A DNA stretch of 13,813 bases from Mesotoga sp. (GTDB taxonomy: Bacteria; Thermotogota; Thermotogae; Petrotogales; Kosmotogaceae), in contig WOZY01000167.1 of assembly GCA_011620045.1 (NCBI GenBank), positions 1-13,813 of the forward strand, given 5' to 3'. Numbering within the stretch: the first letter of the stretch is position 1; the number at the start of each line of letters is the position of its first letter. The notes under the pieces were generated by a model. It saw only the letters and a list, made by a program, of their open reading frames with translations. It was not told where the DNA came from and did no database searches. Both the position numbers and the translations under genes were made by a program. Positions 6,225 to 13,639 of the stretch are shown in pieces.

Positions 6225-7673
6225 CTACGCCATCCTTAGTGCCCGCTGAAGTCGATTAAGCGTCTTATTTCTTCCAAGAAGAAATATAACATCCACAAGT
6301 TCGGGCCCTTCTTCGGTCGACGTAAGGATATACCTTAACGTCATGTAGAAACCCTTTCTATCAGGTTTCATCTCTTTTATAATAGCTCTAATAGTCCCGA
6401 CTATTTCATCATTATTCCAGGAATCAAGATATTCCACTCTATCTTTAGAGGCTTCAAGAGCCCTGTAAACTCCCTTTTCGCTATCATTGGATGGACTGAA
6501 AGGAGTCAACTCAGGGTCGTCGAAATACAACCTCATTTTCTCGGGTACTTCTGAAAGTGTTTCAACACCTTTTCGAACAGAGTCAATAGCTCTTCTTAAC
6601 CATTTTCTGTTTGCAACAACCTCTTCTGAGGTCATAAGATTCGATTCCACAATGAAGGGAATTGTCAGATTCGTTATCCTGTCAAGATCGGTCTCGCGAA
6701 TGTAAATCCCATTCATCCACCTTAACTTGGCATCGTCAAAGATCGCGGCACTTGTGTTGACCCTTTCAATAGTGAAGCTTTCAACTATCTCCTCATGCCG
6801 CAGAATCTCTTTCCCATCAGGATGCGACCAACCCAACAAAGCAAGAAAATTGAAGAGCGCTTCTGGCAGAAATCCCTTTTCTCTGAACTGCTCGACCGAG
6901 GTATCGCCATGCCTTTTGCTGAGCTTCTTACCATCAGGTCCAAGAATCATAGATACATGGGCGAACGAGGGTATTGGAACCCCGAAGGCTTCATACAGAG
7001 CTAGCTGCCTCAGTGTATTTGAAAGATGGTCGTCTCCTCTTACCACGTGAGAAATCTCCATCGAGATATCGTCGGCAACTACTGCGAAGTTGTAGATTGG
7101 CTGCCCGTTGGAACGCATGATCACGAAATCACCTATCGCCCCCTCTTTGAAGACGACTTCTCCCTTTATCTTGTCAGAAAGCAGGTACTCCTTGCGTGGC
7201 ATTTTGAAAAAGACAACAGGATCCAGCTGTCTTGATTCAAATTCCGATACTCTATCGGCCGAATTGAAGGACTCTAGCATCGCTTGATCGTAGTGTGGAG
7301 CTTTCCCTTCAGAAAGAAGCTTGTCGTGCAGTTCTTCTATCTCCTCCGGATAAGCGTAAACCTTATAAGCCAGACCCCTTTCAAGGAGATCTCTGACCAT
7401 GTCTCTGTAAATCTCTCCCCTTTCACTTTGCCTGTAAGGTCCAAAAGCGCCACCAACATCTGGTCCCTCGTCCCATGTAATGCCCAACCACAGGAGTGCT
7501 TCGATCAGTTGTTCTTCGAACTCCTTCGAAGATCTAGAAATATCTGTATCTTCAACTCGTAGAACAAGTTTCCCTCCATAGTGCTTTGCGTACAGATAGT
7601 TAAAAAGCGCAGTTCTTGCTCCACCGACATGAAGAAATCCAGTAGGGCTGGGAGCAAATCTCACTCTAATCAT
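6225..7673 (-). CDS. gltX: Glutamyl-tRNA synthetase (class I)
   Basis: Attaches glutamate to tRNA(Glu) using ATP. In bacteria lacking glutaminyl-tRNA synthetase such enzymes may also charge tRNA(Gln); which type this is cannot be read here. Numbered from ATG 7673 (482 residues): RFAPSPTGFLHVGGARTALF at the N-terminus contains the HIGH-type motif HVGG (15-18). RGDDHLSNT is near 212-220, and the KMSKS-type loop GKKLSKRHGD is near 248-257. The helical anticodon-binding part follows to the C-terminus. I see no cysteine anywhere, so the zinc site found in some GluRS is absent. ATG 7673 gives the usual MIRVRFAPSPTG beginning. In-frame GTG 7676, GTG 7682 and TTG 7694 are alternatives, and AAGG at 7689-7686 is 12 bases from the ATG. 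The gene overlaps the Nudix gene by 8 bases and is last in the operon. Confidence 0.96.
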   Translation of the reverse strand: MIRVRFAPSPTGFLHVGGARTALFNYLYAKHYGGKLVLRVEDTDISRSSKEFEEQLIEALLWLGITWDEGPDVGGAFGPYRQSERGEIYRDMVRDLLERGLAYKVYAYPEEIEELHDKLLSEGKAPHYDQAMLESFNSADRVSEFESRQLDPVVFFKMPRKEYLLSDKIKGEVVFKEGAIGDFVIMRSNGQPIYNFAVVADDISMEISHVVRGDDHLSNTLRQLALYEAFGVPIPSFAHVSMILGPDGKKLSKRHGDTSVEQFREKGFLPEALFNFLALLGWSHPDGKEILRHEEIVESFTIERVNTSAAIFDDAKLRWMNGIYIRETDLDRITNLTIPFIVESNLMTSEEVVANRKWLRRAIDSVRKGVETLSEVPEKMRLYFDDPELTPFSPSNDSEKGVYRALEASKDRVEYLDSWNNDEIVGTIRAIIKEMKPDRKGFYMTLRYILTSTEEGPELVDVIFLLGRNKTLNRLQRALRMA

Positions 7674-8202
7674 CACAATCACTTTCCTTTCCAAGAAAAG
7701 CGAGCAAAATACCTGAGATCGTTTTGCTGTCAGTTATCTGCCCATCGGTTATCATTTCGATAGCCTCTTTGGTGTCAATCACTACCGGTTCCACAAACTC
7801 ACCCACATCGGGACTTGGATCCTGAACCCTTTCAACTTCCGAAAAATAGATGTGTATTATCTCATCAGAAAAACCAGGCGAAGTCTCAATCGTTGCCAGC
7901 TTACGCAGATCTTTCGGAATGTATCCCGTCTCCTCCAGTAACTCTCTTCTCGCACATTCTTCAGGACTCTCACCTACATCCAGTTTCCCTGCCGGAATTT
8001 CTAGCATAGACTTCTGAACCGGGAAACGGAATTGCTTGACAAGAAGTAATTTGCTTCCGGAAACCGCAACAATTGCCACTGCTCCGGGATGCCTTACTAC
8101 CTCTCTAGATGCAGTGCTTCCATCCTGCAAAGTTACAGTGTGCTTCTCAAGTTTGAGGACTCTGCCGGAAAAGATTTCTTCCTTCGCAATTGAAAGCTCC
8201 AT
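7666..8202 (-). CDS. Nudix hydrolase, ADP-ribose pyrophosphatase-like
   Basis: Probably splits ADP-ribose or a related nucleoside diphosphate derivative into AMP and a sugar phosphate with Mg2+. The 178-residue protein has a perfect Nudix box: Gly72, Glu78, Arg86-Glu87, Glu90-Glu91, Gly93 and Tyr94. A proline in SPGFSDE (108-114) lies about 15 residues after the box, at the position typical of the ADP-ribose pyrophosphatase group. The N-terminal strands (GRVLKLEKHTVTLQDGS, 13-29) also fit that group. The frame extends upstream to 8268, but ATG 8202 has GGAG seven bases before it and gives the normal family N-terminus. It starts one base after the cdd stop, and its ribosome site lies inside cdd. 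The exact substrate is inferred from subgroup resemblance. Confidence 0.9.
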   Translation of the reverse strand: MELSIAKEEIFSGRVLKLEKHTVTLQDGSTASREVVRHPGAVAIVAVSGSKLLLVKQFRFPVQKSMLEIPAGKLDVGESPEECARRELLEETGYIPKDLRKLATIETSPGFSDEIIHIYFSEVERVQDPSPDVGEFVEPVVIDTKEAIEMITDGQITDSKTISGILLAFLGKESDCDD

Positions 8203-8203
8203 C

Positions 8204-8596
8204 TTACTTCTCCATCTCGAAATGAAACGGCAGTAGCTCATAGGAGGTTGTCCTGACAATCCTTTCATCTCCTACAAGAATTACTTCGAAGTTGCCGAAT
8301 TCCACCATGAACTGTCTACATGCACCACATGGTGAGGTTGGCTCCTTCTGGTTGCTTACTATGGCAATGCTCCTGAATTTCCTGTAACCTCTTGAAACTG
8401 CAGATACTATTGCCGCTCTTTCGGCACACATGGAGAGTCCGTATGAACCGTTCTCCACATTAGTTCCAACGAAAACCTCCCCCTCCGCTGTCAACAGTGC
8501 CGCTCCGACCGGAAATCTCGAGTAGGGGGAATATGATCTATCCTTTGCCTCAATAGCCTTCTGTATTAGTGCTTTCTCCTCTGAAGTGTCTTTCAT
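8204..8596 (-). CDS. cdd: Cytidine deaminase (small tetrameric type)
   Basis: Converts cytidine or deoxycytidine to the uridine form in pyrimidine salvage. The 130 residues carry the zinc site with catalytic glutamate, CAERAA (Cys57, Glu59), and PCGACRQ (Cys90, Cys93). Three cysteine ligands and the short length point to the homotetrameric class. YSPYSRFPVGAAL (22-34) and the NVENGSYG substrate loop (46-53) are also typical, as is the LLPF ending. ATG 8596 is chosen over TTG 8599 because AGGAGGG at 8609-8603 is six bases away. Both start and ribosome site lie inside the 3' end of the CBS-protein gene, giving a 47-base out-of-frame overlap. Its presence next to a probable nucleoside importer operon fits a salvage role. 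Confidence 0.95.
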   Translation of the reverse strand: MKDTSEEKALIQKAIEAKDRSYSPYSRFPVGAALLTAEGEVFVGTNVENGSYGLSMCAERAAIVSAVSRGYRKFRSIAIVSNQKEPTSPCGACRQFMVEFGNFEVILVGDERIVRTTSYELLPFHFEMEK

Positions 8597-9917
8597 CAAC
8601 GTCCCTCCTGTCTACATTGAGTCTGATCTTCTCTACTTTATTCTTTCCAGCCGCCAGGATTTCGAAAGTGAAACCGTTTACGATTATCTTTTCTCCCACT
8701 TCTGGAAATCTCTCAAGAACTTCAAGCAGGTACCCACCTATTGTCTCAAATTCAGTATTCGGAAATGGCTGTTCCAGTTCTCTCTCTATATCATTAATCG
8801 GAGTCATTCCATCAACAATATACTCACTTTCACCAAGTCTCTCTATCATCATCTCTTCTGACTCCTCATCGTACTCATCGAGGATCTCGCCTGTGAGTTC
8901 CTCTATAACATCTTCCATGGTGATTATTCCTGCCGTCCCTCCATACTCATCAATGACCACCGCAAGATGATTTTTCTTCTCTCGGAATTCTCTTAGCAGA
9001 TCGTCGACTTTTTTCGTTTCGGGCACGAAATATGGGGATCTCATTATCTCTTCAACATGAGTATTCTGAAGAACGTTATTGTCCTTTCTCTCTAGAATGA
9101 AATTCAGCAGGTCTTTCGCGTAGCATACGCCAACGATTCTATCAATGTTCTCCCTGTAAATCGGATATCGCGAATAGCCTTCTGATTCGACAAGTTCCAT
9201 CAAATCTATTAGCGGCTGTTCTTCCTCCAGCGCCTCGATCTCTACTCGCGGAGTCATTATCTCTTTTACTGAGATGTCTTTCAATTCCAAAGTTCTCTTC
9301 ATTATCATTCTTTCTTCCGATTGGAGTACCCCCTCTTCATGACCGGCATCTACGGCAGATCTTATTTCGTCCTCAGTAATAAATGGTGCGAAATCGGCCT
9401 TCTTTCGCCCAACAACCACTATAAAGAAATTCGAGATGTGCAACAAGAACCACAAGAGAGGTTTCAAAATCACAGTGATTACAGTGATTACCGTTATCAT
9501 TCTTCTGAAGAATCTCTCTGAATTCTCACGTGCGAAAATCCTAGGAGTTATCTCTCCAAACACCAGAATGAGAAAAGTCATGACTCCAGTAACAAGCGCC
9601 GCGGCAATTCCAGCCGAATTATTCGGAAGAAGTCGAAGTGCTAGTAAAGTCGCGAGTGACGAAGAAAGGATATTTACAACATTGTTCATCACAAGTATGG
9701 CTGTAAGAACTGAATTCGGGTTATCGATAAAGTACTTCACCGACCTGCTGAAGCGCTTTTCTTTGCTATCCATAAGATCGCGTAGTTTCAATTTGCCCAT
9801 AGTCATGAGAGCCGTTTCTGTTCCAGAGAAGACGCCTGAAAGGTAAAGAAGAAAGCCAAGTAGTACTAAATTCAATAAGAGCGAAACAGGATCCCCGCTA
9901 CTAGTAGGGTCTTCCAC
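8550..9917 (-). CDS. CNNM/DUF21 membrane protein with CBS pair and CorC/HlyC domain
   Basis: Member of the family annotated as hemolysin-like or CorC/MpfA-type proteins, linked in some bacteria to Mg2+ or other cation export. The 455-residue form has a DUF21 (CNNM) membrane part at about 10-170, with GTETALMTMGKLKL and FGEITPRIFA. Next comes a cytosolic CBS pair: EIMTPRVEIEAL through IVGVCYAKDLL, then EEIMRSPYFVPE to the highly typical VIDEYGGTAGIITMEDVIEE. A CorC/HlyC transporter-associated domain occupies about 355-430. GTG 9917 was chosen because GGAGGTG (9934-9928) precedes it, although the spacing is rather long (12 bases after GGAGG). TTG 9941, overlapping the rlmH stop, is the alternative. 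A 9-base microrepeat encodes ITVITV in the last membrane segment. True haemolysis is not implied. Confidence 0.9.
   Translation of the reverse strand: MEDPTSSGDPVSLLLNLVLLGFLLYLSGVFSGTETALMTMGKLKLRDLMDSKEKRFSRSVKYFIDNPNSVLTAILVMNNVVNILSSSLATLLALRLLPNNSAGIAAALVTGVMTFLILVFGEITPRIFARENSERFFRRMITVITVITVILKPLLWFLLHISNFFIVVVGRKKADFAPFITEDEIRSAVDAGHEEGVLQSEERMIMKRTLELKDISVKEIMTPRVEIEALEEEQPLIDLMELVESEGYSRYPIYRENIDRIVGVCYAKDLLNFILERKDNNVLQNTHVEEIMRSPYFVPETKKVDDLLREFREKKNHLAVVIDEYGGTAGIITMEDVIEELTGEILDEYDEESEEMMIERLGESEYIVDGMTPINDIERELEQPFPNTEFETIGGYLLEVLERFPEVGEKIIVNGFTFEILAAGKNKVEKIRLNVDRRDVDERHFRGESTNTEGY
8603..8609 (-). promoter_or_regulatory. Ribosome-binding site of cdd inside the upstream coding region
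   Basis: On the minus strand AGGAGGG lies six bases before ATG 8596. It is embedded in codons for the C-terminal NVDRRDVDE stretch of the CBS membrane protein, so translation of that gene passes over the cdd start. This arrangement suggests translational coupling. Confidence 0.75.
9472..9498 (-). repeat. 9-base tandem microrepeat inside the CBS membrane protein gene
   Basis: On the plus strand ACAGTGATT occurs twice in tandem (9472-9480, 9481-9489), followed by a diverged third unit ACCGTTATC (9490-9498). On the coding strand this gives the ITVITVI stretch of a membrane segment. A unit of three codons keeps the frame whatever the copy number. Confidence 0.6.
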
Positions 9918-9937
9918 TTCTAATTTGCACCTCCAGA

Positions 9938-10405
9938 TCAATAATGATACGGTCTGTTGTCCAGAATGGTGAATCCCCTGAAGAGCTGTTCCAGAAGTAC
10001 TAGAACAGCCATTTCATGAGTAAATGTCATTCTCGACAAAGACAACTTCTGCCAGCCTTTAGAAAGAACCTCTTCACTAAAACCTAACGGTCCTCCGATG
10101 AAGAAAGACAGACTACTTACTCCTATATTTTGCCATTTTTCAAGCATTCGTGCAAACTCTTCTGATGAGTATTGTTCTCCCCGATCGTCAAGAAGTATAA
10201 TTGTGTCGTACGGGCTGGCAATTTTCAGATACCTTTTTCCTTCTTTCTCTTTAATCTTTTCCCTCTCCCTAAGGATTTTGCCACCCAGTGGGAAACACTC
10301 AAGATCAACTCTTGCAAAGCTCGTAAGCCATTTTCTGTACTGTTCGATCCCTTCAACGATAAAATACGACTTCGGCTTTCCCGTAACAACAACCTTTATA
10401 TTCAT
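9938..10405 (-). CDS. rlmH: 23S rRNA pseudouridine-1915 N3-methyltransferase
   Basis: SPOUT-class methyltransferase that uses S-adenosylmethionine to methylate the pseudouridine at 23S rRNA position 1915 (E. coli numbering) on the assembled ribosome. At 155 residues it has normal family length. The knot region is clear: FFIGGPLGFSEEV (101-113), LSLSRMTFTHEMA (121-133), EQLFRGFTI (139-147) and the C-terminal PYHY (152-155), where many relatives end in YHK or YHH. ATG 10405 overlaps the hutI stop as ATGA, with AAGG five bases before the start. It is the clearest ribosome-related gene in the operon, together with gltX giving a translation theme. Confidence 0.96.
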   Translation of the reverse strand: MNIKVVVTGKPKSYFIVEGIEQYRKWLTSFARVDLECFPLGGKILREREKIKEKEGKRYLKIASPYDTIILLDDRGEQYSSEEFARMLEKWQNIGVSSLSFFIGGPLGFSEEVLSKGWQKLSLSRMTFTHEMAVLVLLEQLFRGFTILDNRPYHY

Positions 10406-11613
10406 CTTAGCCTTTTCCCGTTCTTAATTACACCTTCTACAAGATCCCTGGAAAAACTGTAGACTATTTCACGATAATCTTCTGCTCTTATTAGCACCAT
10501 ATCTGCATCGTATCCAACCTCAATCCTGCCCTTCTCATTCTCAAGGCACAACGCCTTTGCACTGTTCACAGTATAGGCATTTATAGCCTCTTCAACAGAA
10601 AGACCGCAACGAGCTACCGCCAGGAAAATAATAAAAAAAGGATCGAATATATTGCAGGAGCCCGGATTAAAATCCGATGCTATCGCGACTATTGCCCCGA
10701 GATCTATTAGTTTCCGACCTTTGGCAAAAGGCTCATTGAGAAAGAATGAAGTCCCAGGAAGAAGAGTAGCCACTGTCTCACTTTCTGCCAGAAGGGTTAA
10801 AGTCTCATCGTCAGCCGAAATCAGATGATCTGCCGAAATAGCTCCCAATTCAACTGCCAGTTTTCCTCCGCCTGAGGCTGAAAGTTCGTCAGCATGGAGC
10901 TTCACTTTGAAACCCTTCTTTTTTGCCTTCATCAGGTATTGCCTGGACTGATCTTCGTCGAAGACTCCGTTCTCACAGAAGATATCTATCGTGTCTGTTA
11001 GTCCCACCAGATCATCGAACATTTCTGCCATTAGATCCAGGAATTCTTCTGCTGATCTATACTCTTCAGTTACTGCATGAGCTCCCAGAAAAGTTGGAAC
11101 AACATCGACCGGATGAATGGAATCTAGCGCTCTCAAGAGCTTCAACTGCTTAAGCTCATTTTCCCTATCCAGACCATATCCACTCTTTCCTTCAACCGTT
11201 GTAACACCGAGTGAAAGCATAGAATCTAGAAAACCTAATGACTCGGCAAGGATTCTTGTGGCCGAAGCCTTTCTGACCTCTTTTACGGTAGATCTGATAC
11301 CTCCGCCGGCCTTCATTATATCCATATAGCTCTTCCGGGAGAGTCGCATAATGAACTCGTCGCTCCTGCTTCCAACAAACGGGATATGTGTGTGACAGTC
11401 AACGAACCCTGGGATGACAACGAGTTGACTGCCGTCAATGTACTGGTCGGCCTTCACGTATTCCTGGCCGACGTAAGATATCTTTCCTCCATCAATAGCG
11501 ATGTTCACATCGTGCTTTATCTCGAGAAAAGACATCTCTTTGCCCCGGAGCGGGCCAGCTTTTGGAGGGGATGCGACCTGTCGAATATTCAGAATAGCAA
11601 GCTCGGAAGGCAT
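10402..11613 (-). CDS. hutI: Imidazolonepropionase
   Basis: Third step of histidine degradation: opens the ring of 4-imidazolone-5-propionate to give N-formimino-L-glutamate. The 403-residue amidohydrolase shows PGFVDCHTHIPFVGSRSDEF (68-87) with metal-type His74 and His76. Further landmarks are SYMDIMKAGGGI (95-106), EGKSGYGL (141-148), KLHADE with His240 (238-243), SADHL (260-264), LLPGTSFFL (284-292) and ASDFNPGSC with Asp314 (312-320). All are HutI landmarks rather than general dihydroorotase-like ones. ATG 11613 is two bases after the ftcD stop, with only a weak purine stretch (AGGGA) before it, so coupling to ftcD is likely. Its product is the substrate of the enzyme encoded just upstream. 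No hutH or hutU is in the window. Confidence 0.95.
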   Translation of the reverse strand: MPSELAILNIRQVASPPKAGPLRGKEMSFLEIKHDVNIAIDGGKISYVGQEYVKADQYIDGSQLVVIPGFVDCHTHIPFVGSRSDEFIMRLSRKSYMDIMKAGGGIRSTVKEVRKASATRILAESLGFLDSMLSLGVTTVEGKSGYGLDRENELKQLKLLRALDSIHPVDVVPTFLGAHAVTEEYRSAEEFLDLMAEMFDDLVGLTDTIDIFCENGVFDEDQSRQYLMKAKKKGFKVKLHADELSASGGGKLAVELGAISADHLISADDETLTLLAESETVATLLPGTSFFLNEPFAKGRKLIDLGAIVAIASDFNPGSCNIFDPFFIIFLAVARCGLSVEEAINAYTVNSAKALCLENEKGRIEVGYDADMVLIRAEDYREIVYSFSRDLVEGVIKNGKRLR

Positions 11614-11615
11614 TT

Positions 11616-12530
11616 TTATTTATCCCTATCTGCGATGAAGTCCAGCACCCTTTTCTCAAGAATCGTAGAACATGAGAAGTTTTCCAGTCTCAAGTAGTGC
11701 TCAGCAACCTCGACAAGCGCTTCTAAAGGAGTAAGACCGACGATTTCGGAGCCGACGATCGGAACACCGTATCTCTCTGCTTCTGACTTTATTACTTCAA
11801 AAACTCTAAAGAGAGGCGTCTTTTTGTAGTTCGTCATGTTCATCGAAATCTGAACAATGTCTCTGTCCTCTAGTCTGAATCCAAGAGCTTTCACATAGCG
11901 AAATCCTCCACTTATATGCCTTACCGATCTGGAAATTCTGTCTGCAATCTCGATCTTATCAGTTCCCAAATTAACGTTGAAAGCAATTAAGTATTCTCTG
12001 CAACCTATAGCAACCACTCCCGCAGACGGATGAATCTCTGAAGGACCAAAGTCGGGTTTCCACTGCTCGCTTTCAATCTTCGAAGCGAAATTTTCAAATT
12101 CCCCTTTTCTAATGTTTGAAAGACTTACCCGTTCAGGTAGAGATGCAGAATCCTCGTACAGGTAAACGGGGATCTTAAGTTCCTCTCCTATTCTCTTTCC
12201 AAGTATCTTTGAAAGCGTAACACATTCTTCTTTCGTAGTATTCATGACTGGGACGAGAGGAATAACATCGGTTGCACCCATTCTTGGATGTTCACCAGAG
12301 TGGTTTCTTAAATCGATTAACTCCTCTGCCTTTTGAGTCATGTTGAACAACGCAATCTCTACTGCTTCAGGTTCTCCAGTTATGGTAACTACAGAACGAT
12401 TGTGATCTGGATCACTTGAATAATCAAGAACCCAAACGTTGTTTACCTTCCTGGCTTCCTCAACAATCTGCTCAACTACGTCCAGCCTTCTACCCTCACT
12501 GAAATTTGGCACTGATTCTATGAGTCTCAT
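11616..12530 (-). CDS. ftcD: Glutamate formimidoyltransferase, stand-alone
   Basis: Transfers the formimino group from N-formimino-L-glutamate to tetrahydrofolate, giving glutamate and 5-formimino-THF. The 304 residues cover both halves of the transferase: VPNFSEGR (7-14), DHNRSVVT (42-49), GEHPRMGATDVIPL (79-92, with His81 matching the catalytic His82 of the pig enzyme) and the second half from about 180 on. The fused cyclodeaminase domain of the animal enzyme is missing, so a separate 5-formimino-THF cyclodeaminase would be needed elsewhere. ATG 12530 has GAGGGGGT a few bases upstream and begins 17 bases after the rodA stop. It lies directly before hutI, so two consecutive steps of histidine breakdown are made together. 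Confidence 0.94.
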   Translation of the reverse strand: MRLIESVPNFSEGRRLDVVEQIVEEARKVNNVWVLDYSSDPDHNRSVVTITGEPEAVEIALFNMTQKAEELIDLRNHSGEHPRMGATDVIPLVPVMNTTKEECVTLSKILGKRIGEELKIPVYLYEDSASLPERVSLSNIRKGEFENFASKIESEQWKPDFGPSEIHPSAGVVAIGCREYLIAFNVNLGTDKIEIADRISRSVRHISGGFRYVKALGFRLEDRDIVQISMNMTNYKKTPLFRVFEVIKSEAERYGVPIVGSEIVGLTPLEALVEVAEHYLRLENFSCSTILEKRVLDFIADRDK

Positions 12531-12547
12531 TAGTACCCCCTCACAAT

Positions 12548-13639
12548 CTACGACTCTCTACGTTCTTTGTCATATTCAACCTCTTTTGCTGTGTAACTAT
12601 GAACTATTCCTAACTCAAGAGCAAATATCATCGACGATGATCCGCCGTAACTTACGAAAGGCAACGGGATTCCAGTAACCGGCAGGAGTCCCAGATTCAT
12701 TCCGACATTTTGAACCACGTGAAAGGCAAAAACTGCAAATATTCCGCTAAGAACTATTCTACCAAACTCGCTTCCGGTTTTTCTTGTGATCAACCAAATC
12801 CTCCACAGCAGGAGCAAATACATAGCAAGCAGCGAGACGGCTCCGATGAAGCCCCACTCCTCACCCAGAACCGAGAAGATGAAGTCGGTGTGATCTGCTG
12901 GAACGTACCCGAGCCTGTTCATAGTTCCCTGAAGCATTCCGGTACCCTCCAGACCGCCGGAGCCAATGGCCCTGATTGCCTGTATTGTATTATAAGCTGC
13001 TCCGGAGGCGTACTCCTCGGGATGAAGGAAGCTCAGCAGTCTGTCTCGCTGGTAAGGTTTGAGGCCGAACATAAAGACTATTGGCACCAACAAAGCGATA
13101 AGAGCAGTCATTGCAATCATTAGTTTATCGTATTTCTTACTGATCAAAGTCATGAAATACCAAATGACCATAACGATAATAGTCGTTCCCAGGTCGGGTT
13201 CTAGATAGATCAGTCCAGCGAAGGCACCAGTAACGAGTACACCCAGAAAGAAAAGTCCATACTTGCTCTTCCCTTCTCTGGAGTAAATATATCCAAGGAA
13301 GATTATTAGAGAGAATTTTGCGAGCTCAGATGGTTGAAAGCTGGCAATGCCAAGGTCTATCCATCTTCGAGAACCTTCAACCGGGCCCAGGTATAGAACT
13401 GCGCCTAATGTGACAACAGAGAGAAACACCAACAGAAAGGAAATACTCTTCCAAAAACCTCTCTTGACTACGTAGGCAGTAAAAACGAAAACCGCGCAAG
13501 AGAGCAGAACCCATACTAATTGCCTGCCGAACAGGTACTCCTCTCTATCACCAAAAGTAGCACTGTACAGCACTATGAGACCAAATATCATCAGAGAAAC
13601 CATAATTGCCGGAAGCAAAAACTCAACTCTGCGCTTCAT
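12548..13639 (-). CDS. rodA: Peptidoglycan glycosyltransferase RodA (SEDS family)
   Basis: Polytopic membrane enzyme that polymerises lipid II into glycan strands during cell elongation, with a class B penicillin-binding protein partner encoded elsewhere. The 363 residues show GSRRWIDLG (89-97), FQPSELAK (101-108), EPDLGTT (147-153), QAIRAIGSGGLEGTG (220-234), and PADHTDFIFSVLGEEWG (247-263). Asp252 there matches the essential SEDS aspartate. Also present is GIPLPFVSYGGSSS (323-336). Short length and the absence of division-cluster neighbours favour RodA over FtsW, but the two are close. ATG 13639 has GGAG five bases upstream and overlaps the stop of the frame entering from the right edge (ATGA). 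Confidence 0.94.
   Translation of the reverse strand: MKRRVEFLLPAIMVSLMIFGLIVLYSATFGDREEYLFGRQLVWVLLSCAVFVFTAYVVKRGFWKSISFLLVFLSVVTLGAVLYLGPVEGSRRWIDLGIASFQPSELAKFSLIIFLGYIYSREGKSKYGLFFLGVLVTGAFAGLIYLEPDLGTTIIVMVIWYFMTLISKKYDKLMIAMTALIALLVPIVFMFGLKPYQRDRLLSFLHPEEYASGAAYNTIQAIRAIGSGGLEGTGMLQGTMNRLGYVPADHTDFIFSVLGEEWGFIGAVSLLAMYLLLLWRIWLITRKTGSEFGRIVLSGIFAVFAFHVVQNVGMNLGLLPVTGIPLPFVSYGGSSSMIFALELGIVHSYTAKEVEYDKERRES

Noticed and set aside
8203..8268. N-terminal extension of the Nudix protein starting at 8268.
   Set aside because: It lies wholly inside cdd, has no ribosome site, and ATG 8202 with GGAG gives the normal family N-terminus.
8550..9917. Reading the CBS protein as a genuine haemolysin or virulence factor.
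   Set aside because: The haemolysin name is historical for this family; the DUF21-CBS-CorC layout points to ion transport or membrane homeostasis.
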